From contig JAMQGV010000021.1 of the NCBI GenBank assembly GCA_025994075.1, forward strand, positions 206,161 through 270,160: 64,000 nt of DNA. Direction: 5' to 3'. Each line of letters begins with the position of its first letter. The stretch's first letter is position 1. The notes below the pieces were generated by a model. That model did no database searches, was not told where the DNA came from, and saw nothing but the letters and a program-made list of their open reading frames with translations. Below, piece after piece: positions 49,441 to 57,542 of the stretch. The DNA comes from Vicinamibacteria bacterium (lineage in GTDB: Bacteria; Acidobacteriota; Vicinamibacteria; Fen-336). The position numbers were made by a program, and so were the translations under genes.

Positions 49441-50666
49441 TCACGCTCGATGCGCTCCGTGCGAACCCCGCCCTGCTCAAGCTCGATCTCTACTGCAAGG
49501 GCGCCCGGCTCGACGACTCCTGCTACATCGAGGGCGACGGCGGCCGCAAGGTGATGCGGACCCGGGCCGGCCTCGGCAGCGGCCTGGAGCTGATCCTGCC
49601 CGGCGAGTTGTGGACCAACGTGCCGGTGTCCGAGCCGTTCGCGCAGAAGTCGCCGTACACGATCCACCGCGCGGACGGCCGCTACCTGCTGCGCCACGAC
49701 GGCCGCGACGTGAGCCCGCTGCGGCTGTCGCCGCGCCCCGACTGGTACGACGCGAAGACCGGGAGCGGCAAGCCGATGACCCGGATCGGCACCCTGCAGG
49801 GCACCTACCTCGGCATCTACCAGGCCAAGGTCTGCGAGTACTGGACGGCCCCGACCAAGGTCAACTGCAAGTTCTGCTCGGTCGGCCTCAACCTCGGCGT
49901 CGACGACGCCAACGACAAGTCGGTGGCGGAGGTGATGGAGGTCGTGCGCCGCGCCCGCGACGAGTCCGGCATCACCTACGTCGACTTCAACACCGGCCAC
50001 TACGACGGCGACACCTACCTCGACATCCTCGAGCCCTACATCGTGCGCATCAAGCGGGAGCTGGGGCTGCTGGTCGGCGTGCAGACGCCGCCGCACCGCG
50101 ACCTGCGCCGCTACGACGGGCTGCGCGAGATGGGCGTCAACCGCGTCTCGTTCTGCTTCGAGATCTTCGACCGCGGGCTGTTCGAGGAGATCTGTCCCGG
50201 CAAGCACGCGGAGTACGGTCTCGACTACTACCTGGAAGCGGTCCGCTACTGCGCGGCACTCGCCCGCAAGGGCCCGCGCCACGAGCCGTGGGTCACCAAC
50301 GGCGAGATCATCGGCGGCCTGGAGCCGCCCGAATCCTCGATCCGCGCGATCGACTGGATCACCTCGGTGGGCGCGGTGCCGACGGTGTGCGTGTTCCGGC
50401 CGCTGGTCGGCACCGACCTCGAACACGCGGCGCCGCCGGAGACCGAGGCGATGGTGCCCGTCTTCCGACGCCTCTACGAGGCGTGCATGGAGCGCGGGCT
50501 GCCGATCGGCTGCGCGCCCAACGTCCACGTCAGCCTGGTGATGCTGCCCGAGGAGTGCCGCACCCTGTCGCCCCGGCGCTACCCGCTGACGACGCTGAAG
50601 CTGAAGGCGATGGCCGCGGCGTTCGGCTATCAGTTCCGGCGCCGGCTGCAGGCCGCTCCCGCCTGA
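49437..50666 (+). CDS. Radical SAM-like protein with unusual CX10CX2C motif
   Basis: A 409-residue protein that looks like a radical SAM enzyme but with atypical ligand spacing: C133, C144 and C147 in KVCEYWTAPTKVNCKFCSVG, that is CX10CX2C instead of CX3CX2C. TIM-barrel features follow: DFNTGHYDGDTYLDILEPY, GVQTPPHRDLRRYDGLREMG and VSFCFEIFDRGLFEEICPG. About 120 residues before the motif form an extra N-terminal domain with C20 and C29. GTG 49437 overlaps the preceding radical SAM gene by four bases, so the two probably act in one pathway. No substrate can be proposed; maturation of a cofactor or peptide for nitrogen-oxide metabolism is inference. Confidence 0.75.
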   Translation: MITLDALRANPALLKLDLYCKGARLDDSCYIEGDGGRKVMRTRAGLGSGLELILPGELWTNVPVSEPFAQKSPYTIHRADGRYLLRHDGRDVSPLRLSPRPDWYDAKTGSGKPMTRIGTLQGTYLGIYQAKVCEYWTAPTKVNCKFCSVGLNLGVDDANDKSVAEVMEVVRRARDESGITYVDFNTGHYDGDTYLDILEPYIVRIKRELGLLVGVQTPPHRDLRRYDGLREMGVNRVSFCFEIFDRGLFEEICPGKHAEYGLDYYLEAVRYCAALARKGPRHEPWVTNGEIIGGLEPPESSIRAIDWITSVGAVPTVCVFRPLVGTDLEHAAPPETEAMVPVFRRLYEACMERGLPIGCAPNVHVSLVMLPEECRTLSPRRYPLTTLKLKAMAAAFGYQFRRRLQAAPA

Positions 50667-50692
50667 GCGCCAGCGCCTGCGATGATGCGGCG

Positions 50693-51382
50693 ATGGACGA
50701 CCGCATCGAGCAGGCGTTCCGGGCGACGGCGCTGTACCGCTCGCTGACGCCGGACGACCGCGCCCGGCTGGCGGAGGTCGCGCTGGTCCGTAACTACGAC
50801 AAGGGCGAGGCGCTGTTCGACGAGGGCGAGCCCTCGGAGTACCTGCACACCCTCGTCAGCGGCCGGGCCAAGGTCGTCAAGCTGCTCGCCTCCGGCAAGG
50901 AGGTGATCCTCGAGATCTTCGGCCCCGGCGACCCGATCGGCGCGGTGGTCGCCTACGAGGGCCGGCCTTATCCCGCCTCCGCAGTCGCGGTCGAGCCATG
51001 CACCTGCCTGCTGGTGCGGCGCGCGCCGTTCTTCGCGCTGCTCGAACGCCACCCGAGCCTGGTCCGCAGCTTCATCATGGGCCTGACCCAGCGCATCGTG
51101 GAGCTGACCCGGCGCATCCCCGAGGTGGCCAGCGGCCGGGTCGAGACCCGGATCGCCAACCTGTTACTCAAGCTCGCCGAGAAGATGGGCGTGGCGCGGT
51201 CCGAGGGCCTGTTCGTGCCGATGCCGCTCAGCCGCCAGGACCTCGCCGACCTCACCGGCACTACGATCGAGACCTGCATCCGGGTGATGAGCCGCTGGGG
51301 CAAGGAGGGCGTCGTGCTGACGGAGAAGGACGGCTTCCTGCTCGCCGACCGCGCGGCTCTCGAGAAACTGGCCCTGTCCTAG
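50693..51382 (+). CDS. Crp/Fnr-family transcription regulator
   Basis: A 229-residue regulator with a cyclic-nucleotide-fold sensor domain (about 15-125), a dimer helix (about 126-145) and a winged helix-turn-helix (about 178-201, PLSRQDLADLTGTTIETCIRV). Recognition-helix residues E193 and R197 match the E-R pair that reads TGA half sites in the Fnr/Dnr group. The N-terminal cysteine cluster of true Fnr is absent; only C103 and C105 occur in the sensor, so it may be Dnr-like or heme- or thiol-based. It follows the radical SAM genes by 26 bases and probably controls the boxes at 47002 and 48296. Confidence 0.9.
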   Translation: MDDRIEQAFRATALYRSLTPDDRARLAEVALVRNYDKGEALFDEGEPSEYLHTLVSGRAKVVKLLASGKEVILEIFGPGDPIGAVVAYEGRPYPASAVAVEPCTCLLVRRAPFFALLERHPSLVRSFIMGLTQRIVELTRRIPEVASGRVETRIANLLLKLAEKMGVARSEGLFVPMPLSRQDLADLTGTTIETCIRVMSRWGKEGVVLTEKDGFLLADRAALEKLALS

Positions 51383-51421
51383 CCTAGCAGCCCGCCGGGG
51401 CGCCTGGCGGAAGGCGAGCCG

Positions 51422-51772
51422 CTATCGTCCCCGGCGCGGCCGGGATCGCGGCGCCGGCAGGGCGGCCTCGTCGCGCACCCAGGTCCAGACGGCGACCGCA
51501 GACGGCAGCCCGATCGTGCTGGCGGCGAGGGCCACGACCTGCTCCATGGCGGCGAGGCTGACGCCGACGTCGCGCGCCTTGCGCACGCTCGAGTGGACGG
51601 CACCCTCGCGCAGGGCCCCGATCGCGACCGCGAGCTTGACGAGCCGCTGCGCCTGCAGGTCCAGCGGGCCGACTTTCGCCTCTTCGCTGGCGAGTTCCCA
51701 CGCCTTGCCGAGCTTCGCGAAGCGCTCGACGAACTTGCGGTGAGCGGCGGGCGCCTTCGAGCTTCTCTTCAC
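51422..51772 (-). CDS. Carboxymuconolactone decarboxylase-like (AhpD fold) protein without catalytic cysteines
   Basis: A 116-residue helical protein resembling the CMD/AhpD family: LVKLAVAIGALREGAVHSSVRKARDVGVS and EQVVALAASTIGLPSAVAVWTWV. AhpD-type peroxidase members have ECxxCxxHH; this sequence has no cysteine at all, so it cannot act as a thiol peroxidase. GTG 51772 has GGAGG five bases upstream, better than the more distal start at 51823. It stands alone on the minus strand, facing the end of the Crp/Fnr gene. Confidence 0.72.
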   Translation of the reverse strand: MKRSSKAPAAHRKFVERFAKLGKAWELASEEAKVGPLDLQAQRLVKLAVAIGALREGAVHSSVRKARDVGVSLAAMEQVVALAASTIGLPSAVAVWTWVRDEAALPAPRSRPRRGR

Positions 51773-51842
51773 TTGCACCTCCGAGTCCCGTGCTGCGTTC
51801 AGGAGCCGTCGTCGTCGAGTCACTGGCGGCGCTCGCGTGCGA

Positions 51843-51868
51843 CCTCACGTCGATGTGCCTCACGTCGA
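51843..51868. repeat. Short direct repeat before the CMD gene
   Basis: CCTCACGTCGA occurs at 51843-51853 and 51858-51868, 15 bases apart, in the 143-base gap between the HD-GYP gene and the CMD gene. It may be a pair of operator half sites; nothing else is evident in the gap. Confidence 0.35.
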
Positions 51869-51915
51869 ACGGGACAGCTTCGACCTGGCCCGCATCCGCG
51901 ATGTGCTCCTCGGTC

Positions 51916-54390
51916 TCAGCCGTCGAGGACGTGGAAGAACAGATCGACGGCCGCCGGTTCGAAGTGGCTGCCAGACAGCGACCGGATGTGGGCGCGGACC
52001 GCGTCGATCGGCCAGGCCGGACGGTAGGTGCGGTCGTGGGTGAGGGCATCCCACACGTCGACGACCGAGAAGAGCCGCGCGGCCGGCGGGATCTGTTCGC
52101 CGGCAAGGCCGCGGGGATAGCCGGTGCCGTCCCACTTCTCGTGATGGCAGTAGGGGATGTCGAGCGCGGGCCGCAGGTACTCGATGGGAGAGAGCATGTC
52201 CCAGGCGAACTGCGGGTGTTGCCGCAGGACGCGCCAGTCGTCTTCCGTGAGGTTGCCCGTCTTCAGCAGCACCGCATCGGGGATGGCGAGCTTCCCCATG
52301 TCGTGCAGCAGCGCCCCGCGGCGGATGTGAACGAGGTCGGCCTCCGGGATGCCGACGGCGCGCCCGAGCCGCAGCGTCATCTCGGTGACGCGCAGCGAGT
52401 GGCCCTCGGTCTCGTGGTCGCGCATGTCCATCGCCCGCGACCAGCCCTCGATCGTCGAGTCGTAGGCCAGCGAAAGCTCGAGGTTGGAGCGCTGCAGGCC
52501 CTCGAACAACTGGGCGTTGTCGATGGCGATCGCTGCCTGGGCCGCCAGCGCCTCGAGGATCGCCTGCCACTCCTCCGTCGGCCCGAACGGGCGGCGGTGA
52601 AAGACTTCCAGCACGCCCCTCATCTGGCCCCGAGCCTGGAACGGCAGTACCGCGTAGGCGACGAAGCCCTCGGCCCGCAACAGGTCGGCCCGCACGAAGC
52701 CCGGGGGTTTCAGGTCAAGGCTGTGGAGGAAGCGCCGTTCGATGGCCGCTCTCCCGGCGAGCCCTTCCCCGAGCCGCAGCCGGGTGTGGGCGTACCCGTC
52801 GCCGCGGAATCCACGGCCGGCGGCGTACTGGAGTTCGATGGACGCCGAGTTGAACATCAGGACGCCCGCGGCGTCGACCCGGAGCTGGCCCATCACATGC
52901 TCCAGCAGCAGGTTCAGCGTGGTGCGCGAGTCGAGGCTCGAGGTGATCGCCTGGTCGACCGCGCGCAGGGCCTGCAACTGCTGCAGCCGTCGCTGCGTCT
53001 CCTCGTGCAGGCCCAGCCGGTGCAGCGCCGTGCCGGCAATCTGGGCGAAAGAGACCAGCAGGCTGATCTCGTCGGAGCCGAGTTCCCGCGGCAGTGGAAC
53101 GGCGACGAACATCACGCCCACCACCTCGTCCGGCGCCCGCAGCGGCACGCACACCCCGCCCCAGCCGGGCGGGACGCGGGCTCCAAGGCCGGGCGACAGC
53201 ATCGAGTCACGCACGAACTCCCGCGAGACGTGGACCCGGCGCGAGGCGAACACGGTGCCGCCGATGCCCTCGCCGGCCCGGATCGGCAGGTCCGGCAAAG
53301 AAGCGAACCAACCGCGGGAGACGGCGGCACGCAAGCTCTCACTGCCCGGTTCGAGCAGACGGATCATGCCGGCTTCGCACTTCAGGGCCGACAGCGTCTC
53401 GTCGAGCAGGATCGGCAGGATCTCATCCACCGTGAGGGCAGTCCGGAGCGCCGACGAGATCTTCGCCACGGCCTCCAGCTCGGCGACCCGGCGGCGCATC
53501 GCCTCCTCTGCGCGTTTGCGGGCCGTGACGTCGTGAAACACGACGATGCCGTGTGTGACCTGGCCCTGCCAGTCCCGGATCGGAGCGGCGTTGACGTTGA
53601 CCCAGTGGTCTTCGCCCGCCTCGTCGCGGATCAACACCTCCTCGCCGCGGGTGACGCAGCCGTCGAGGACGGCGCGCGACAGCGGCAACTGCCGAGGCGG
53701 ATACGGCGATCCGTCAGGTCGCAGCGTCTGCCACCGCAGCGCGTGCTCGTCGACCTCGATGCCGGTGAGGCTGGTCGCGTCGCCGCCGCGAATGCGCAGG
53801 GCCGCGGGGTTCGCCATGGTGATGGTCACGTCGGGCGCGCTGGCGATCAGGATTCCCGATGGGGACTGGGCGAGGGCCGTCTCCAGCAGCCCCTCCGCCT
53901 GGCGGCGAGCCTCGACCTCCCGCTCCAGCCTCGTCGCATGCGCCAGCGCTCGCTCTTCGGCGGCCTTGTGCTCGCTCACGTCGCGGTAGTTGACGACGAT
54001 GGCGCCGACTGCGGGATCGTCGACCGCGTTGGTTGCCACAGCGTCGATCCACACCCAGCGGCCGTCCTTGTGTCGCGCGCGATACTGGGTACGCAGCCTC
54101 CCGCGCGGCTCCGCGACCAGGCCGGCGAGCGTCTGCCGCAGGCGGTCGAGATCGTCGGGGTGCACGAAACCGAAGCCGTCGCGCCCGATCCGCTCCCCGG
54201 GCCGGTAGCCCATGATCCTCTCGACGGCGGGACTCTCGTAGGTCAGCCGGCCCGTGCCGTCCACGAGGGCAATGGCATCGGAGCTGTTCTCGATCATCGC
54301 CTTCAGGCGGCGCTCGCTGGCTGCCAGTTCCTCTGCGCTGCGAGGACCTTCGGCCCCGTCGAGGGGCGAGCCGCGCTGCCCGGACTTCAC
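51916..54390 (-). CDS. PAS-PAS-GAF-GAF-HD-GYP signalling protein
   Basis: An 824-residue cytoplasmic multidomain sensor. Two PAS domains (about 25-135 and 150-275; the first with SSDAIALVDGTGRLTYESPA), two GAF domains (about 295-440 and 455-600), then an HD-GYP domain (about 625-824) with LLHDMGKLAIPDAVLLKTG and HHEKWDGTGYPRGLAGEQIP. HD-GYP domains hydrolyse cyclic di-GMP (or cGAMP), and the HD and GYP signature residues are all present. No membrane helices are seen. The start is set at GTG 54390, which overlaps the stop of a short leader frame (GTGA); a TTG at 54429 is possible but lacks a ribosome site. It follows the pilin-like membrane protein gene closely. Confidence 0.88.
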   Translation of the reverse strand: MKSGQRGSPLDGAEGPRSAEELAASERRLKAMIENSSDAIALVDGTGRLTYESPAVERIMGYRPGERIGRDGFGFVHPDDLDRLRQTLAGLVAEPRGRLRTQYRARHKDGRWVWIDAVATNAVDDPAVGAIVVNYRDVSEHKAAEERALAHATRLEREVEARRQAEGLLETALAQSPSGILIASAPDVTITMANPAALRIRGGDATSLTGIEVDEHALRWQTLRPDGSPYPPRQLPLSRAVLDGCVTRGEEVLIRDEAGEDHWVNVNAAPIRDWQGQVTHGIVVFHDVTARKRAEEAMRRRVAELEAVAKISSALRTALTVDEILPILLDETLSALKCEAGMIRLLEPGSESLRAAVSRGWFASLPDLPIRAGEGIGGTVFASRRVHVSREFVRDSMLSPGLGARVPPGWGGVCVPLRAPDEVVGVMFVAVPLPRELGSDEISLLVSFAQIAGTALHRLGLHEETQRRLQQLQALRAVDQAITSSLDSRTTLNLLLEHVMGQLRVDAAGVLMFNSASIELQYAAGRGFRGDGYAHTRLRLGEGLAGRAAIERRFLHSLDLKPPGFVRADLLRAEGFVAYAVLPFQARGQMRGVLEVFHRRPFGPTEEWQAILEALAAQAAIAIDNAQLFEGLQRSNLELSLAYDSTIEGWSRAMDMRDHETEGHSLRVTEMTLRLGRAVGIPEADLVHIRRGALLHDMGKLAIPDAVLLKTGNLTEDDWRVLRQHPQFAWDMLSPIEYLRPALDIPYCHHEKWDGTGYPRGLAGEQIPPAARLFSVVDVWDALTHDRTYRPAWPIDAVRAHIRSLSGSHFEPAAVDLFFHVLDG

Positions 54391-54443
54391 CGGTGACCCT
54401 GTCCGGGAGCCCGGGGCACGAACGCGCAATCGAGCCAGCTCAT
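54387..54443 (-). CDS. Short leader ORF coupled to the HD-GYP gene
   Basis: An ATG at 54443 stands six bases after a perfect AGGAGG and opens an 18-codon frame (MSWLDCAFVPRAPGQGHR) that ends with TGA overlapping the GTG at 54390. The ribosome site itself overlaps the stop of the upstream gene. Either it is a coupling leader that delivers ribosomes to the HD-GYP start, or a single-base indel has separated the natural start from the main frame. Confidence 0.45.
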   Translation of the reverse strand: MSWLDCAFVPRAPGQGHR

Positions 54444-54453
54444 GTGCGGCCTC

Positions 54454-55341
54454 CTAACGCAGGATCGGCACCTCGGGCGAGCACCGTCCCTCCAGCGGGG
54501 AAGCGAGGGCCCCGTCGTCGCGCCCGCGGAGGACGCCGGTGTCGTCGATGCAGAAGGAGCGGACGCCGGTCGTGCCCGGCGGCTCCGGTGTCGCCGTGTA
54601 GGCGAAGCTCGAGAACCCTTGCCCGCCTTGCTCCGTGGTGGCCGGCCGGCCGGGATGGAACTCGAACCGGTATCCGCGGCGCGCGGGCTGCAGGAAGCTG
54701 ACGTCGAGGAACGGCGGCGTCGTCTGCGGAGAGCCAGTCAGGCACGGATGAGGTCGCACCAGGCAGGAGGGCGTCACGAACACGCCTCCGCTCGCAGCCT
54801 GATACGCCACTTCGGCCGAGCCGAACGTGCGGAGGTCTCCGATGGCGCTCGACTCGTTCGAGGGGTGCGGTGTGCGCACCATCCCCGGGACGGTCAACAA
54901 CAGGAGCCCCAACAGGGAGGCGAGCCCCACCGCAAGCGTGCCCGCGATGCGCAGTGGCTCGTTCGTTTCCAGTTCGCTTGCCGCCTTCGCCGCGACCCGG
55001 GCCAGCCAGGCCTGCGTGGCGCCGAACAGCACCGCGCCCGCTGCGATCGGGAGCGAGAACCTGCCGCCGAGAGCGACCCACCCCAGAGCTGCGAGCGCGC
55101 ACGCGATCAGGCCTCCGACAGCGAGGCCGCCCGCCAGCATCGTTCCGAAACGGCGCTGCCGCGGCGACGCCCCGACCCGCGTGAGGGCCAGCGCCAGGCC
55201 GTACGAAAGCACGCCGGCCGCGCTGGCGACGCCGACCGTGTTCGTGTCGATGCCCCCCGCCAGTCCCGCCGTGCAGAGGAGCACGGACGCGAGCGCGGGT
55301 CCGAAGAGGCTCCGCTGGGGCGCCGGGAGATCGCCGGTCAC
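54454..55341 (-). CDS. Polytopic membrane protein with pilin-like C-terminal domain
   Basis: A 295-residue protein. The first ~150 residues hold about five membrane helices (SLFGPALASVLLCTAGLAGG, then others up to LASLLGLLLLTVPGMV). The C-terminal ~135 residues resemble the soluble part of a type IV pilin or pseudopilin: SSAIGDLRTFGSAEVAYQAA, a disulfide-like SCLVRPHPC, RRGYRFEFHPG and SFCIDDTGVLRG. The same tail occurs in the gene at 59249-59887. GTG 55341 is preferred; the upstream frame to 55539 runs into the group II intron. It is a hypothetical protein; it might interact with the secretion or pilus machinery. Confidence 0.7.
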   Translation of the reverse strand: MTGDLPAPQRSLFGPALASVLLCTAGLAGGIDTNTVGVASAAGVLSYGLALALTRVGASPRQRRFGTMLAGGLAVGGLIACALAALGWVALGGRFSLPIAAGAVLFGATQAWLARVAAKAASELETNEPLRIAGTLAVGLASLLGLLLLTVPGMVRTPHPSNESSAIGDLRTFGSAEVAYQAASGGVFVTPSCLVRPHPCLTGSPQTTPPFLDVSFLQPARRGYRFEFHPGRPATTEQGGQGFSSFAYTATPEPPGTTGVRSFCIDDTGVLRGRDDGALASPLEGRCSPEVPILR

Positions 55342-55465
55342 AGGCGCGCCCTGTCTGCCGTGCGGCAGGGCGCGAGCGCGAGCGCACCGACGTCCGCGGG
55401 CCTCGCGGCCAATCTCAGCGTGCCCGGCGGCGACGGAATCGACGCGAGCGCAGTCCGCATTGGTA

Positions 55466-55548
55466 GAAATCAGGCGCGGTGCTCTTGCGAGCCCGGGTTC
55501 CTGAATCCCCCTTTCAAACCGTGCTCGTGGTTTTCCCACACACGGCTT
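55466..55548 (-). ncRNA. Intron domain V and VI region
   Basis: On the minus strand, AAGCCGTG at 55541-55548 pairs with CACGGTTT at 55516-55523 around a GGGAAAACC-type tetraloop stem, with a two-base GA bulge: a 34-nt domain V including the AGC triad. It is followed by a stem with a GCAA tetraloop (GCTCGCAAGAGC) and the CCTGA region that may carry the branch adenosine of domain VI. Confidence 0.65.
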
Positions 55549-55561
55549 ACCGATGGTCTTC

Positions 55562-56948
55562 TCATGACGCGTTCGCCAGACCCGGGAAGCGGATCGTGCC
55601 GACGAGTCGGTGGAGACGAAACTCTGTCACGAAGCGAGCCGGAGTCCACTCCCACAGCGAGAATGGGCGACGGCGCCAGCCCCGCACGTGGCGCAGCAGC
55701 CGGACCAGCCGCTGGTTCACGTAGCGGTCCACCTGCTGAAACTTCCAGGAGGCGTTGCCCGTGCGGAAGTAGTTGCCCCAGCCCCGCAGCACGGGGTTGA
55801 GCTCTTCGATCACCTGTCGAATGTCCTGCATCCCCGCCCAGCGGCGGCGATCGGTCAGCTCCCGGACCCGAGGGATTCGGCTCATCGCCCTCGGAGCCGG
55901 CCACCGGAACAGGTACTCACGCCCCTTGAAGTGCGAGAGCACGATACGCAGGTAGCAGCCCAGAAAGACGAATCCTTCCTTCCCCAGTCCCAGTTCGACG
56001 ATCCGCGTCTTCTCCGGGTGCAGCTTCAAGCTCAGCCGGCCCATGATGGCCTCGAGCCGGCGCAGAGATTCTTCTGCGTCGGCTCTCGTGCGGCACAGCA
56101 CGACAGCATCGTCGGCATAGCGCACCAGGCGTCCCAGGTGTCGGCTGTGGCGTTCCCACAAACGGCGCGTTCCCACAAACGGTCGAGTACGTCCAGGTAG
56201 ATGTTGGCCAGCAGCGGCGAGATCACGCCTCCCTGGGGACTCCCCAGCAGCGTCTCCCGCACTTCGCCTCCCTCCATCACGCCCGCCTTCACCACTTCCG
56301 CAACAGCTTGAGCACTCGCCGATCCGATATCCGCTGCTTCAAGAGCAGCAGCAGCTTGCCGTGGTCGATGCTGTCGAAGTACTTCTCGATGTCGATCTCG
56401 ACCACGTATCGGTGGCCGCGTCCACCCGTCAGGCGGATCGCTTCCAGCGCATCCGTGGCGCTGCGCTTCGGCCGGAATCCATACGAGCATTCCTTGAAAT
56501 CGGCCTCGAATATCGGCTCGAGCACGATCTTGGCCGCCGCTTGCACCACCCGGTCGCGCACCGTCGGGATCCCCAGCGGTCGCTGCTTCCCGTCCGGCTT
56601 CGGGATGTACTGCCGCCTCACCGGCTGCGGCCAGTAGCGTCCCGCCTGAAGGCGTCGCTGAATATCTTGCAGAAACGACTCCACGCCTTCCTGCTCGACC
56701 ATCGACAGGGTCTCCCCGTCGACGCCGGCAGCCCCCTTGTTCGTCCGCACCCGCTCCCATGCCTCCGCCAGGACGTCACCCCGGCAGATCCGGTCGTAAA
56801 GCGCATGAAAGCGTCGCTTCCGGTTCCGCTTGGCTGTCACGTACAGCGCGCGCTGAAGTCGTCGGACTTTACCCGCCGGGTCGTTGGGGCTTGCGCCCAT
56901 GCCCTCGCCCTTACCCCCGCCCTTACCCCCACTCACGCGCATGACCAA
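55562..56948 (-). pseudogene. ltrA: Group II intron reverse transcriptase/maturase, two frameshifts
   Basis: The pieces together give a nearly complete intron-encoded protein. Frame 1 (56948 to 56289) has RT domains with [44 protein letters not shown] and [14 protein letters not shown]. Frame 2 (about 56295 to 56185) continues [23 protein letters not shown]. Frame 3 (about 56160 to 55562) has RYADDAVVLC, with the catalytic YADD, and the maturase region LNPVLRGWGNYFRTGNA. The first break is best explained by one lost base (RKW, then stop, where KWLKAG is usual). The second coincides with a 17-bp tandem duplication at 56150-56182. No HNH endonuclease domain follows. The protein cannot be made intact, so the intron is probably immobile unless helped in trans. 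The start may be 56900 rather than 56948. Confidence 0.88.
56150..56182. repeat. Tandem duplication with 17-bp period inside the RT pseudogene
   Basis: GCGTTCCCACAAACGG is present at 56150-56165 and again at 56167-56182. Removing one 17-bp unit joins the reading frames as DRLWERHSRHLG, a sensible RT sequence, so this duplication is the direct cause of one frameshift. Confidence 0.85.
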
Positions 56949-57542
56949 AGCAGGGCTCCCTCGCTCCAGCGGCTTTCACCGCCTTCAACGCTACATACGA
57001 GCCCCTCGGACTCCCTCTCGACACAGCAGGACTTCGCCTTCGGCTTATACCCGCCGCCTTCGCCCAACGTGGGCCGTCGAGGAGGGTCTCCCCAGTTCCC
57101 CACCAGACTTTCCCTGCGTGCAGGCTTCCCTACCCCGGAAGCGTCCTGCGCCTCTCCGGTCTCCAGGCGCAGTCTGTTGCCTTCGCCCCGAGATGATGGG
57201 CTCGGCCACTTCCCCTTTCGGGTCCTTATCTCACGAGGCTGCAAAGATTCACGCTCTCGCATTCCAGCCCGCAGGTTCGCTTCCCTCGCGCAAGGCCATA
57301 TAGCCTCCGCAGGGCTTTCGACGCTCCGCATTCAGCGACACCCTCTCGGGAGCCGCCTGGAGCCGGCTACGCGGCGCTCCGGCGCTTACCGCGGCGGGAC
57401 TCACACCCGTTAGCCTGGTGATGCATCGAAGTCGGGCTGTCCAGGCCCAACCCCGTTCTGGACGCTCCATGGTCGGCGGATCGTAGCAGCCCGGCAGTGG
57501 CGAGCGTAGACTCCGCGCGTCCTTTCCTCCAGGAGAGTTGCC

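Larger units (their letters stand above)
55463..57467 (-). mobile_element. Group II intron (boundaries approximate), decayed
   Basis: A minus-strand retroelement of about 2.0 kb between two divergent genes. It holds an interrupted intron reverse transcriptase/maturase (55562-56948), a domain V-like hairpin at 55515-55548 after the RT, and a domain VI-like stem ending near TTTCTAC at about 55463. The 500 bases before the RT lack a convincing gene and carry intron-like conserved runs such as CTAACGGGTGTGAGTCCCG and GACCCGAAAGGGGAAGTGG. The 5' end is placed at GAGCG near 57467 by analogy with similar introns and may be off by some bases. An inverted repeat (55345-55372) lies beside the 3' end, the kind of hairpin next to which some group II introns insert. 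Confidence 0.75.

Noticed and set aside
56933..57331. 132-codon open frame before the intron RT
   Set aside because: It covers conserved intron RNA segments and has no protein-like features; it is better explained as structured intron RNA.
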